DNA of 64,000 bases from Streptomyces sp. SAI-127 (GTDB taxonomy: Bacteria > Actinomycetota > Actinomycetes > Streptomycetales > Streptomycetaceae): NCBI RefSeq assembly GCF_029894425.1, contig NZ_JARXYJ010000002.1, positions 124,001 through 188,000 of the forward strand, read 5' to 3'. The notes below the pieces were generated by a model, which did no database searches, was not told where the DNA came from, and saw nothing but the letters and a program-made list of their open reading frames with translations. Positions 33,966 to 44,054 of the stretch are shown piece by piece. Numbering within the stretch: position 1 is the first letter of the stretch; every line of letters starts with the position of its first letter. Position numbers and translations under genes: made by a program.

Positions 33966-36616
33966 GACTCAGACATCTGTCCGTACTGGCCGCCGTGACC
34001 GCGCTGCTGACCTCCCCGGTCCAGGCGCAGGCGGCGCAGCCCGGACACACCTACCACGTCGCCCCACGAGGCAATGACCACGCGTACGGCACGCAGGCAA
34101 GCCCTCTGCGCACCATCGGCGCCTGCCTCGACCGCGTCCGCCCCGGCGACACCTGCCTGATCCACAAAGGCACCTACCGGGAACAGTTCACCCCTCCCTC
34201 CGGTACCGAGGGCGCCCCGATCACGATCGCCGCGTACGGCGACGGCCCGGTGACCGTCGACGGGACCGAGAAGGTGACCGGCTGGAAGGCCGCGGGCGGC
34301 GGACTGGTCGCCACCGACACCGACCTGCCGCCCGACCCCGACTTCAACGCGGTGTTCCTGGACAACGCCCGTGCGGCGGAGGGCCGTTGGCCCAACTCCG
34401 GGGCCGATCCGCTGAACGCCACCTGGGCCGAGGCCGACACCACCTCCACCGACCAGCACATCGACGACACCGACCTGCCCGGCGCCGACTGGACCGGCGC
34501 CACCGTGCACCTGTGGGCGGGGTCCAACCCCTGGGCCCAGCAGACCGGCACGGTCACGGCTACCTCGCCGGGCAAGCTGGACTTCAAGGGCGGCAACTAC
34601 CGCTGCCCACCGCTGTGCATGGGCAACCAGACCTACCGCAACTACTACCTCGTCGGATCGAAGGCCGCCCTCGACCAGCCGGGGGAGTGGTACTACGACA
34701 AGACCGAACACCGCCTCTACCTGGTCCCCCCGAAGGGCGGCATCGCCGGCCACACGGTGACCGCCAAGCACCGGCTGTGGGGCGTCGACCTGAGCGAGAG
34801 CTCGTACGTCACCGTCCGCGGCCTCAGCCTGTGGGGAACCTCCCTGCGAACAGGCCCGTCCAGCAAGGGCGTTGTGGTCGACCGACTGCACGCCACCTAC
34901 ATCTCCGAGTTCTCCACCCTGCCCATGCCGCCGGACAGCGATCTCGCGATCGAACCGTTCGAGGGCCACATCGTCGCCTCCCGCATCCTCGACTCGGGTG
35001 TGCAGATCCTCGGCACCGGCAACACCCTCAAGAACAGTGAGATCGCTCAGTCGGCCGGCAACGGCGTACTGGTCCGCGGCACCGGCAACACCGTCACCAA
35101 CAACTACATCCACGACGTCGGCTGGATGGGCAGCTACACCCCCGGCATCGAGATCAACGGCAACGGCCACACCGTCACCCACAACACGATCCGGCGCACC
35201 GGACGGGCCGCCATCGACACCGCCTGGCAGCTCAACGGCACCGAATTCCACGACAACCGCATCGCCTACAACGACATCTCCGAGGCGATGCGCACCTCCC
35301 GAGACGGCTCACCCTTCTACGTCTGCTGCAGCCTGAACGGCTCCGGCACCTCCATCGACCACAACACCGCGCACGACGCCGACGGCCAGAACGGCTACTA
35401 CATCGACAACTACTCCGGCCACTTCCGGCTGCATCACAACGTCGCCTGGAACACCGGAAGCCGGGGCGTCTACTTCAACGGTCACACCGGCCCCAGCATC
35501 GCCAACGAGGACCACAACTCCAGTTACGGGGTCGGCATCAACGTCGTCTCGTCCGCCATCGGCGGCGCGACGGACGCCTCCGGCTCGTACCTCAGCAACA
35601 TCGTCGGACCCAGGCCGGTCACCGCGACACCGGTCGGGGACCCGCTGCCTATCGTCCGCTCCAACCTGATCAGCGAGAAACCCGGCTACACGGACGCCGT
35701 CAACGGCGAACTGTGGCTGACGCCCGGATCGCCCGCCATCGACGCGGGCGAGGTCATCGACGGCATCACGACCGACGTCCGCGGCACGGCTCCCGACCAG
35801 GGGGCCTACGAGTACGGCGCCCCCATCTGGTCGACCGGCTGCGACCTGCCCGGCTGCCGGCAGCGGGTGCGGCACGGCAACTGGAGTGCCACCGCGAGCG
35901 ACGGCACCGAGGCCTCCGCCACCGTCGACGGCGACATCAACACCCGCTGGACGGGCGCCGCCCCGCAGGCCGCCGGCCAGTTTCTGACCGTCGACCTCGG
36001 CGAGAGCAAGACCTTCGACCGGCTCTCCCTCGACGCGGGCCGCGACACCCGCGGCCAGCCGTACGGCTTCACGGTCTCCGTCAGCCGCGACGGCACGAAC
36101 TTCAGTGACCCGCTCGCCAGGGTCTCCGGCCGCTCCTTCACCCAGGACGCGGTGTTCCCCGCGCAGACCACCGCCCGCTACATACGGATCACGCTCACCG
36201 CGAGCGGGCCCGCACCCTGGGTCGTCAACGACATCCGGCTGTACGGTGACGGGCCCGACGCCACCTCGACGCTCCAGGCCGAACGGGCCACGAGCGTACG
36301 AGGGGTGGAGCGAGGCACGGCGGCCACCGGAGTCCTCGGCTCCGGCGACTGGGTGGCCTTCCGCAAGGCGAACCTCCGTGGCGACAACCTCACCGCACGA
36401 CTCAACTCCGCCTGTGCCCGGGGTTGTTCGCTCCAGCTGCGCTTGGACGCGCCGGACGGTCCGGTGGCCGCGGTGGTGCCCGTCACGGGTGCCGGGGACT
36501 GGCAGAAGCAGTCCGTGCGCCTGAACCGCGAGGTCACCGGCGCGCACGACCTCTACCTCGTGGCGAAGGGCACGGGCCCGGTCGCCGCACTCGACTGGCT
36601 GACGATCAGGCCCTGA
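33962..36616 (+). CDS. secreted parallel beta-helix protein with F5/8-type C and CBM-like domains
   Basis: An 884-residue secreted protein starting at TTG 33962, which overlaps the previous stop (TTGA) and has GGAGACGGG upstream. A signal peptide (RLRHLSVLAAVTALLTSPVQ) is followed by a right-handed beta-helix (residues about 25-620) with typical repeats such as GNTLKNSEIAQSAGNGVLVR and GNTVTNNYIHDVGWMG. Next comes an F5/8 type C (discoidin/CBM32) domain (about 640-755; ATVDGDINTRW) and a C-terminal carbohydrate-binding-like domain (about 765-884; QAERAT, GSGDWVAF). Beta-helix folds serve pectin, alginate and other polysaccharide lyases or hydrolases. The active site is not identifiable by eye. 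Confidence 0.85.
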   Translation: MRLRHLSVLAAVTALLTSPVQAQAAQPGHTYHVAPRGNDHAYGTQASPLRTIGACLDRVRPGDTCLIHKGTYREQFTPPSGTEGAPITIAAYGDGPVTVDGTEKVTGWKAAGGGLVATDTDLPPDPDFNAVFLDNARAAEGRWPNSGADPLNATWAEADTTSTDQHIDDTDLPGADWTGATVHLWAGSNPWAQQTGTVTATSPGKLDFKGGNYRCPPLCMGNQTYRNYYLVGSKAALDQPGEWYYDKTEHRLYLVPPKGGIAGHTVTAKHRLWGVDLSESSYVTVRGLSLWGTSLRTGPSSKGVVVDRLHATYISEFSTLPMPPDSDLAIEPFEGHIVASRILDSGVQILGTGNTLKNSEIAQSAGNGVLVRGTGNTVTNNYIHDVGWMGSYTPGIEINGNGHTVTHNTIRRTGRAAIDTAWQLNGTEFHDNRIAYNDISEAMRTSRDGSPFYVCCSLNGSGTSIDHNTAHDADGQNGYYIDNYSGHFRLHHNVAWNTGSRGVYFNGHTGPSIANEDHNSSYGVGINVVSSAIGGATDASGSYLSNIVGPRPVTATPVGDPLPIVRSNLISEKPGYTDAVNGELWLTPGSPAIDAGEVIDGITTDVRGTAPDQGAYEYGAPIWSTGCDLPGCRQRVRHGNWSATASDGTEASATVDGDINTRWTGAAPQAAGQFLTVDLGESKTFDRLSLDAGRDTRGQPYGFTVSVSRDGTNFSDPLARVSGRSFTQDAVFPAQTTARYIRITLTASGPAPWVVNDIRLYGDGPDATSTLQAERATSVRGVERGTAATGVLGSGDWVAFRKANLRGDNLTARLNSACARGCSLQLRLDAPDGPVAAVVPVTGAGDWQKQSVRLNREVTGAHDLYLVAKGTGPVAALDWLTIRP

Positions 36617-36627
36617 CGTGCGAGGGC

Positions 36628-36670
36628 CGGGCCGGGCGGCGGGATACGGAACCTCGCTGCCCGGCCCGGT
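36628..36670. terminator. hairpin terminator after the beta-helix gene
   Basis: CCGGGCCGGGC (36628-36638) pairs with GCCCGGCCCGG (36660-36670), 11 bp perfect. It starts 12 bp after the stop at 36616. The rest of the 349-bp convergent region up to 36965 shows no gene. Confidence 0.7.
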
Positions 36671-36965
36671 CGCGATGACTGCCCCGTACCCGGGTCGGGC
36701 CGCGACGGAGTCCAGTTGCTCCGCTGACGGCCGCAGGGCCCACAGGGCACCGCTCGGCGGCTCCTGGCAGTGCGGAGACGCCCCCTGCGCCTGACGTTCG
36801 CCCGCGTGCACCGGTCGGTGGCCGCATACCGGAGGAACCCGAGCTCCGGATGGGGCCAGAGCGCGGCTCCGGTTGCGATCGAAGTCCGATCGGGCGAGAC
36901 CCCCCATGGCGGAGTCCCGGCGCCGCCCCCGACGAGGACCCCGGTCAACGCGTTCGCGGCCCGTC

Positions 36966-37847
36966 TCAGAACATCGCCCGGATGATCCCCACGGTGCGCT
37001 CCAGGTGCGGCTCGGAGCGGTCCGCGCGGTGGGCCACGGCCAGCTCCACGCGTGCGCCGGCCCCGGACAGCGGTCGGTAGGCGACGCCGTCGAGCGTCAG
37101 CGCGGTCACGGGTTCGGGCACGACGGCGACGCCGAGGCCGCCGGCCACGAGCGTGACCAGCGTCGAGGTCTCGCCGACCTCGTGGCGGATGTGCGGCTCG
37201 ACCCCGGCGTCGCGCAGAAGGCCGAGCACGACGTCGTACATCACCGACCGGCGGTCGGCGGAGTGCACGATCAGGTCGACACCGGCCAGGTCCGCCGCCC
37301 GCAGCCGTTTCCTGCGGGCGAGCGGGTGGTCGGCCGGTACGGCGACGACGAGCCGGTCCCGACGCAGCGTGTGCACGGTGAGGGAGAGGTCGGCGGCCAC
37401 GGGACGCAGCAGCGCGACGTCGATCGCGCCGGTGCGCAGCGCCTCGACCTGGTCGGGCGCGAGCATCTCCCCGCGGAAGGAGAAGTCGACGCCGGGAAGA
37501 TCCTCCGTGAGCCGCCGCGAGAGTGCGGGCAGAACGCTGTACGTCGCCGAGCCCACGCACCCGATCGCGAGGTGGCCCACCGAGCCGGCGGCGACGAGCC
37601 GTGCGTGCTGGGCGGCCTCGTCGACGTCGGCGAGGATCGCGCGTGCCCGCTCCAGGTAGGCCCGGCCGGCCTCGGTGAGGTCGACGCGGCGTGTGGTGCG
37701 GTGGAGTAGCTGTACGCCGAGTTCGGCTTCGAGCTGGCGGATCTGCTGGGACAGCGGCGGCTGGGCCATGTGGAGCCGCTCGGCCGCGCGACCGAAGTGG
37801 CGCTCCTCGGCCACCGCCACGAAGTACCGCAGGTGGCGCAGATCCAT
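36966..37847 (-). CDS. LysR family regulator (CatR/PcaQ-like)
   Basis: A 293-residue LysR regulator with the N-terminal helix-turn-helix HFGRAAERLHMAQPPLSQQI (residues 17-36) and the periplasmic-binding-like effector domain. The start MDLRHLRYFVAVAEE is typical of regulators of catechol, benzoate and 3-oxoadipate pathways. It is divergent from pcaF-pcaI-pcaJ with a 71-bp region holding an inverted repeat, so it likely activates that operon in response to a pathway intermediate. Confidence 0.9.
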   Translation of the reverse strand: MDLRHLRYFVAVAEERHFGRAAERLHMAQPPLSQQIRQLEAELGVQLLHRTTRRVDLTEAGRAYLERARAILADVDEAAQHARLVAAGSVGHLAIGCVGSATYSVLPALSRRLTEDLPGVDFSFRGEMLAPDQVEALRTGAIDVALLRPVAADLSLTVHTLRRDRLVVAVPADHPLARRKRLRAADLAGVDLIVHSADRRSVMYDVVLGLLRDAGVEPHIRHEVGETSTLVTLVAGGLGVAVVPEPVTALTLDGVAYRPLSGAGARVELAVAHRADRSEPHLERTVGIIRAMF

Positions 37848-37855
37848 ATGTCATC

Positions 37856-37877
37856 CATATCAATCGGCTCGGATATG
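37856..37877. promoter_or_regulatory. LysR-type binding site
   Basis: CATATC-N10-GATATG, a perfect inverted repeat containing the T-N11-A pattern of LysR sites. It lies 9 bp before the lysR start and 42 bp before the thiolase start. Confidence 0.6.
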
Positions 37878-37918
37878 AGTACTTCAGAATATCGCGGCCC
37901 GGGACTAACGTCGCTGCC

Positions 37919-39120
<1,202 letters not shown>

Positions 39121-39124
<4 letters not shown>

Positions 39125-39816
39125 GCCGGGCGGAGATCCTCGAAAGCACCGACGCCGCGGTCGCCGGGATCGAGGACGGCTCCACGATCCTCGTCGGCGG
39201 CTTCGGCCTGGCCGGGATGCCGTTCGACCTGATCGACGCGCTCATCCGGCAGGGCGCCAAGGACCTCACGATCGTGTCCAACAACGCCGGCAACGGTGAC
39301 GTCGGGCTGGCCGCGCTGCTGGCCGCAGGCCGGGTGCGCAAGGTGCTGTGCTCCTTTCCGCGCCAGGCCGACTCCTGGGTCTTCGACGGCCTCTACCGCG
39401 CGGGGAAGATCGAGCTCGAGGTGGTCCCGCAGGGCAACCTCGCCGAGCGGATGCGCGCGGCCGGTGCCGGCATCGGCGCCTTCTACTGCCCGACCGCGGT
39501 CGGCACACCGCTCGCCGAGGGCAAGGAGGAGCGCGAGATCGACGGTCGGAGGTACCTGCTGGAGTACCCCATCAAGGGCGACTACGCGCTGATCGGCGCA
39601 CACATCGCGGACGCGATGGGCAACCTTGTCTACCGCAAGACGGCCCGCAACTTCGGACCGGTCATGGCCACGGCCGCCACGACGACCATCGTCCAGGTCG
39701 ACCAGGTCGTCGAGCCCGGCAAGCTCGAGCCCGAGGCCGTCGTCACCCCGTCCATCTACGTCGACCGGGTCGTCCAGGTCGAGGCCCGCCGCTACACCGT
39801 CCAGGGGGCACGATGA
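39121..39816 (+). CDS. pcaI: 3-oxoadipate CoA-transferase subunit A
   Basis: A 231-residue alpha subunit of a family I CoA-transferase that activates 3-oxoadipate with succinyl-CoA. It carries the CoA-binding GGFGLAGMPFDLIDAL (residues 28-43) and PRQADSWVF. ATGA overlaps link it to pcaF before and pcaJ after, ensuring equal amounts. Scot-type acetoacetate transferases are close relatives; context favours 3-oxoadipate. Confidence 0.9.
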
Positions 39817-40484
39817 CCACCACGCCAAGCGATCAGGCGCGCGCCGACCACCGGCTCTCGATGGACGAGCTGGCCGCCGTCATCGCACGCGACATTCCGT
39901 CCGGCGCCTTCGTCAACCTCGGCATCGGGCAGCCCACCAAGATCGCCGACCATCTGCCGGCCGACTCCGGGGTCGTGCTGCACACCGAGAACGGCATGCT
40001 CAACATGGGCCCGAAGGCCGAGGGTGACGCGGTCGACCCCGACCTGACCAACGCCGGCAAGGTCCCGGTGACCGAACTGCCGGGAGCGGCGTACTTCCAC
40101 CACGCCGACTCCTTCGCGATGATGCGCGGCGGGCACCTCGACGTCTGCGTCCTCGGGGCCTACCAGGTCGCCTTCGACGGCGACCTCGCCAACTGGACCA
40201 CCGGCAAACCCGACGACATCCCCGCCGTCGGCGGCGCCATGGACCTCGCCATCGGTGCCAAGGACGTCTACGTGATGATGACGCTGTTCACCCGCTCCGG
40301 AGAACCGAAGCTCGTGCCGTCGTGCACCTACCCGCTCACCGGCGTCGGCTGCGTCAGCCGCGTCTACACCGACCACGGCGTCTTCGACGTCGGCCCCGAC
40401 GGCGTACGGATCCGCGAGACATACGGCATCGGCGCCCACGAACTCGCGGAGCGACTCGGCATCGTCGAGCCGACGCGGGCTTGA
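39813..40484 (+). CDS. pcaJ: 3-oxoadipate CoA-transferase subunit B
   Basis: A 223-residue beta subunit with the catalytic glutamate in HTENGML (Glu59) and the GIGQPTK loop. It overlaps pcaI by ATGA. With pcaI and pcaF it converts 3-oxoadipate, the end product of the maleylacetate reductase encoded at 14657, to central metabolites. Confidence 0.9.
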   Translation: MTTTPSDQARADHRLSMDELAAVIARDIPSGAFVNLGIGQPTKIADHLPADSGVVLHTENGMLNMGPKAEGDAVDPDLTNAGKVPVTELPGAAYFHHADSFAMMRGGHLDVCVLGAYQVAFDGDLANWTTGKPDDIPAVGGAMDLAIGAKDVYVMMTLFTRSGEPKLVPSCTYPLTGVGCVSRVYTDHGVFDVGPDGVRIRETYGIGAHELAERLGIVEPTRA

Positions 40485-40514
40485 CGTGCCGGGGCGGGGT
40501 CCGATGATGGCCGG

Positions 40515-41309
40515 GTGAGGACACAGAACGGCGAGTCGGTGCTGGCCAGGGCCGTACGCATCTTCGAGGCGTTCACACCGGAGGAGCCGGCCCTGACCGT
40601 CTCGGAGATCTCCCGGCGTTCCGGGCTGCACGTGGCGACCGCGTCGCGTCTGGTGGCCGAGCTGGTGTCGTACGGCTTCCTGAACCGGGACGACCGCCGG
40701 GTCAGGATCGGCATGCGCCTGTGGGAGCTGGCCACCCGGGCCTCGCCCTCCCTCTCGCTGCGCAACGCGGCCATGCCGTTCATGGAGGGCGTCCACGACG
40801 TCGTCGGCCACCATGTGCAGCTCGGCGTGCTGGACGGCGACGAGGTGCTGTTCCTGGAACGGCTGACCGCACCGGAAGCCGTGATCAACTACACCCGCAT
40901 CGCGGGCCGCCTCCCCCTGCACGCCTCCTCCAGCGGTCTGGTCCTGCTCGCCCACGGCCCCGCCGACCTGCGGGAACGCGTCCTCGACGGGCCCCTGGAC
41001 CGCTACACCCCGGACACCCCCGCCACCGCCGCGCGGCTGCGAGCCGTACTGGCCGAGGTCCGCCGGCAGGGGTACGCGTACTGCCCGGGATACGTCCACC
41101 CGGACGCCCTGGGCATCGCCGCGCCGGTGCGGGACGCACGGGGTGAGGTGGTGGCCGCGCTGGCGGTGATCGTGCCCAACGAGGCGGGGGGCTCGTCCGT
41201 CGTGCCCGTGGTGCGGACGGCGGCACGCGGTGTCTCCCGCGCGCTGGGAGCCGGAGGAAGATCGTCGCTCAAGGATCCGTCGCTCAAGGATTCGTCTCTC
41301 ACTGATTGA
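40515..41309 (+). CDS. IclR family regulator (PcaR-like)
   Basis: A 264-residue IclR regulator: winged helix with LTVSEISRRSGLHVATASRLV (N-terminal 50 residues) and effector domain with GRLPLHASSSGLVLLA. It begins at GTG 40515, 30 bp after pcaJ, so it may be cotranscribed with the operon it controls. Its last codons form a short tandem repeat (SLKDP SLKDS SLTD) that looks like recent slippage. A second IclR gene in the island (7802) shares only family similarity. Confidence 0.87.
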   Translation: MRTQNGESVLARAVRIFEAFTPEEPALTVSEISRRSGLHVATASRLVAELVSYGFLNRDDRRVRIGMRLWELATRASPSLSLRNAAMPFMEGVHDVVGHHVQLGVLDGDEVLFLERLTAPEAVINYTRIAGRLPLHASSSGLVLLAHGPADLRERVLDGPLDRYTPDTPATAARLRAVLAEVRRQGYAYCPGYVHPDALGIAAPVRDARGEVVAALAVIVPNEAGGSSVVPVVRTAARGVSRALGAGGRSSLKDPSLKDSSLTD

Positions 41310-41378
41310 GAATGCCGTCGCGGCCGTCTCCCGTCACCGCGCATCCTGCGGGCAACCCCAACGACGGGAGGCGACAAC

Positions 41379-41925
41379 GTGGTCGGAACCAGTGCGCTGG
41401 CGGACGCCCGGCCCGGCGTCGGTTCGGGACTGACGGTCTCCGCGAAGGAGCACGTCGCCGAGGGCGTCGTATCACTCACCCTCACCCACCCCGGCGGGGC
41501 ACGGCTGCCGGACTGGACGCCGGGGTCCCACATCGACCTCGTACTGCCGGACGGGACGACCCGGCAGTACTCGCTGTGCGGCGACCGATGGGACGCCCAC
41601 ACCTACCGGATCGCCGTGCTGAGGGAGCCCGCGGGACGGGGCGGATCCGCCCAGGTGCACGACCGGCTGCGTCCGGGGGACCGCGTCGGTGTCGGCGGCC
41701 CGCGTTCGAGGCCTCGCTCGGGGCCTACTCCGGTGCCGAGGCCCCGGGCAGCAACGCCGTCATCAGCCTCGCCTTCTACATCCACTGCTGCGACTACATG
41801 GACGAGGTGGGCCGAAGGTTGGGCCGTACCGAACGGGCCGTCCACTACGCCCAGTTGGCGCGCATCCTGCGCAAGGCATTCATCGCGAACCATTGGGACG
41901 CGTCACAGTTCTCGCCGGCTGACCC
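41379..41925 (+). pseudogene. chimeric remnant: truncated FAD/NAD reductase joined to a glycosidase fragment
   Basis: GTG 41379 with GGGAGG upstream begins a PDR/VanB-like reductase N-terminus (GSHIDLVLPDGTTRQYSLCG, then RIAVLREPAGRGGS). It breaks off after VGVGGP at about 41700. From 41702 another frame reads FEASLGAYSGAEAP, then AVISLAFYIHCCDYMDEVG and YAQLARILRKAFIANHW, which resembles the helical barrel of alpha-L-rhamnosidase-like (six-hairpin) glycosidases. The join is abrupt and out of frame, so this is the scar of a deletion. The reductase lacks its NAD and 2Fe-2S domains. Confidence 0.6.
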
Positions 41926-41939
41926 GACCGCACCGACCG

Positions 41940-41977
41940 CCGCACCGTGCCGAGTCGGCGCTCTCGGCACGGTGCGG
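41940..41977. terminator. strong hairpin terminator
   Basis: CCGCACCGTGCCGAG (41940-41954) and CTCGGCACGGTGCGG (41963-41977) form a perfect 15-bp stem with an 8-base loop. It serves the remnant on the plus strand and the MFS gene ending at 42026 on the minus strand. Confidence 0.75.
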
Positions 41978-42025
41978 CCTCGCTCGGCCGGATGGTGTGC
42001 CGCCTCGGTGCCTGACGGGGACGCC

Positions 42026-43234
42026 TCACCGCGGGAGGCCGGCCAGCCGGGGCCGGGTCTCCCGGCTGCTGCGCTGCTCGCGGTGCCCGGTCAGGTACGC
42101 GGCGAGGGCGAGGACCGCGGCGAGGGCGATGAGGGTGCAGACGGCACCCCAGCCCACTTGGACGTAGGCGCGGGTGCCGAGCCATGACCCGGCGCTGCCG
42201 CCGAGGAACGCGCAGGTCATGTAGCCGGTGTTCAGTCGGCTGCGGGCCTCGGGGCGCAGCGCGAAGATTCGGGCCTGGTTGGCGACCTGACCGCACTGCA
42301 CCGCCACGTCCAGCAGCAGCAGTCCGACCGCGAGCGCCGCCAGCCCAACTACTCCGCCCAACGCGCCCGCGGTGAGCACCGCCGCCGAGGCGAGGGCGGC
42401 CAGAATGCACCACAGGTTCACCCGGTCGGCGCCGAGCCGGTCCACCCAGCGTCCGGCCGCGGGCGCGCAGAACATGCTGCCCGCCCCGATCAGGGCCAGC
42501 AGCCCCACGGCCTGGGTGCCCAAGCCGTAGTCGGGTCCGGTGATGAGCAGGGCCAGCGCGGTCCAGGCCGCGCTGAACCCGCCGAAGAGAGTGACCTGGA
42601 AGAGCACGGAGCGCCGTAGCTCCCGCTCGCCGCGCAGCATCCGCAGGGTGTCGGCGAGCAGGGTCGGGTAGCGGTCGTGCACGGCCGGGGCGTTGCCCGG
42701 CAGGGCGAGGCCGAGGACGACGGCCAGCAGCCCGGTCAGCACGGCGGCGACGAGATACGGGGCGCGCCAGCCCAGGTGCTCGCCGAGTACGCCGCCGAAG
42801 GTGCGGGCCAGCAGGATGCCGCCGATCAGGCCCGCCTGGAGGGTGCCGATCACACTCCCGCGCCGATCGGACTCGACCAGACCCGCGGCCATGGGCAGCA
42901 GGAGCTGCGGAACCACGGTCGCCACGCCCACCACGGCACCCGCCGCCAGGAGGAGGCCGCCGGCCGGGGCCAGACCGGCGACGAGGAGGGCGGCACCGGT
43001 CGTCGCGAGCAGGCCGGTGATCAGCGGGCGGCGGGGGAGGCGGTCGCCGAGGGGCACCAGCAGAAAGATTCCGACGGCATAACCGAGCTGGGTCACCGTC
43101 GCCACGACCGCCGCAGTGGCCGGCGTGACGCCGAGACCGTCGGCGATGAGAGGGGTCAGGGCCTGCGGGAAGTAGACGTTCGCCACGCCGACGCCACAGG
43201 CCAGCGCCATCAGGAGAGGCAGCTTGCGGGACAT
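42026..43234 (-). CDS. MFS transporter (DHA1/YbcL-like)
   Basis: A 402-residue MFS permease with 12 predicted helices. Motif A appears as PLGDRLPRRPLI (about 61-72). It begins with a short MSRKLPLLMALACGVGVANVYF helix typical of small aromatic or drug exporters related to YnfM/YbcL. Divergent from a TetR gene with two AACGAAC-type palindromes between them, which fits efflux controlled by its substrate. The substrate is unknown. Confidence 0.9.
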   Translation of the reverse strand: MSRKLPLLMALACGVGVANVYFPQALTPLIADGLGVTPATAAVVATVTQLGYAVGIFLLVPLGDRLPRRPLITGLLATTGAALLVAGLAPAGGLLLAAGAVVGVATVVPQLLLPMAAGLVESDRRGSVIGTLQAGLIGGILLARTFGGVLGEHLGWRAPYLVAAVLTGLLAVVLGLALPGNAPAVHDRYPTLLADTLRMLRGERELRRSVLFQVTLFGGFSAAWTALALLITGPDYGLGTQAVGLLALIGAGSMFCAPAAGRWVDRLGADRVNLWCILAALASAAVLTAGALGGVVGLAALAVGLLLLDVAVQCGQVANQARIFALRPEARSRLNTGYMTCAFLGGSAGSWLGTRAYVQVGWGAVCTLIALAAVLALAAYLTGHREQRSSRETRPRLAGLPR

Positions 43235-43250
43235 AACTCAGCTCCAACCG

Positions 43251-43268
43251 AACGAACTGGATGGTTCG
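43251..43268. promoter_or_regulatory. TetR-type operator 1
   Basis: CGAAC (43253-43257) and GTTCG (43264-43268) around a 6-base spacer, within AACGAAC at 43251. It is 17 bp before the MFS start. The half-site AACGAAC is shared with operator 2. Confidence 0.5.
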
Positions 43269-43304
43269 CTTATCGAGCGTGGCACGCGCGCCTTGACTTC
43301 GTCA

Positions 43305-43320
43305 AACGAACCAGTTCGTT
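43305..43320. promoter_or_regulatory. TetR-type operator 2
   Basis: AACGAAC-CA-GTTCGTT, a perfect 16-bp palindrome 12 bp before the tetR start. It would block the tetR promoter. Confidence 0.65.
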
Positions 43321-43332
43321 ACCATCGGATGC

Positions 43333-43914
43333 ATGGCATACGACTCCACGGCGACCAAAGAACGCATCCTCGCGGCGGCGACCACGGAGTTCGCCGCACA
43401 CGGGGTCGCCGGCGCCCGGGTGGACCGTATCGCTGCCGCGGCCAAGGCCAACAAGCGTGCGATCTACGACTACTTCGGCGACAAGAACAAGCTTTTCGCC
43501 GTCGTCGTCGAACGCACCCTGGCCGACCTCGCCGAGGCCGTCCCGCCGAGCGACGACCTGCCCGGCTACGCCGAGCGCCTCTTCGACTACCACCGCGCCC
43601 ACCCCGAGGCCCTGCGGCTGGTGATGTGGGAGGCTCTGGAGATCGGCGAGGAGCCTGTCCCGGCGGAAGAGGCCCGCACCCGCCACTACCAGGACAAGAT
43701 CGACGCCGCCGAATCAGGCGGGCCCGGCGGCGACGCGCGGACCCGCGTGTTCTTCACCCTCGCCCTGACCGGCTGGAGCATCGCCATGCCCCAGCTGCGG
43801 CGCATGGTCCTCGGCCCCGACCACAGCCTCGACGACCTCCGCGACGAGGTCGCCCGGTCCGTACGGGCCCTGTCGACAGGGGAAGGGGCGTCCGGGCAGA
43901 ACCGGCGGCGGTGA
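43333..43914 (+). CDS. TetR family transcriptional regulator
   Basis: A 193-residue TetR repressor: helix-turn-helix VAGARVDRIAAAAKANKRAI with YDYFGDKNKLF (residues about 25-55). The C-terminal domain has HRAHPEALRLVMWEALE, typical of the TetR subfamily with a C-terminal Rv/YcdC-like core. It is divergent from the MFS gene and probably its repressor through the palindromes at 43251 and 43305. Confidence 0.9.
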   Translation: MAYDSTATKERILAAATTEFAAHGVAGARVDRIAAAAKANKRAIYDYFGDKNKLFAVVVERTLADLAEAVPPSDDLPGYAERLFDYHRAHPEALRLVMWEALEIGEEPVPAEEARTRHYQDKIDAAESGGPGGDARTRVFFTLALTGWSIAMPQLRRMVLGPDHSLDDLRDEVARSVRALSTGEGASGQNRRR

Positions 43915-44054
43915 CACAGCCGCAGCGGGGAGAGCGCACCGTCAGGGCGGCGACGGGCCGGACGACGAAGCGGGACCCCGCCCGGAGGCAGGACATCGGC
44001 ATGGAGGAGCATCTGCTCAGCCACCGTGCCACCGTCTGCCTGTGAGGGACCGTC

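Noticed and set aside
33458..35251. A 597-codon minus-strand frame
   Set aside because: Antisense to the beta-helix protein; Val/Gly/Asp-rich composition without any motif.
43253..43268. Fifth copy of the TGTTCG motif near the MFS/tetR pair
   Set aside because: The sequence shares GGATGG and GTTCG words but lacks the TGTTCG-N11 arrangement; it fits the local AACGAAC palindromes better.
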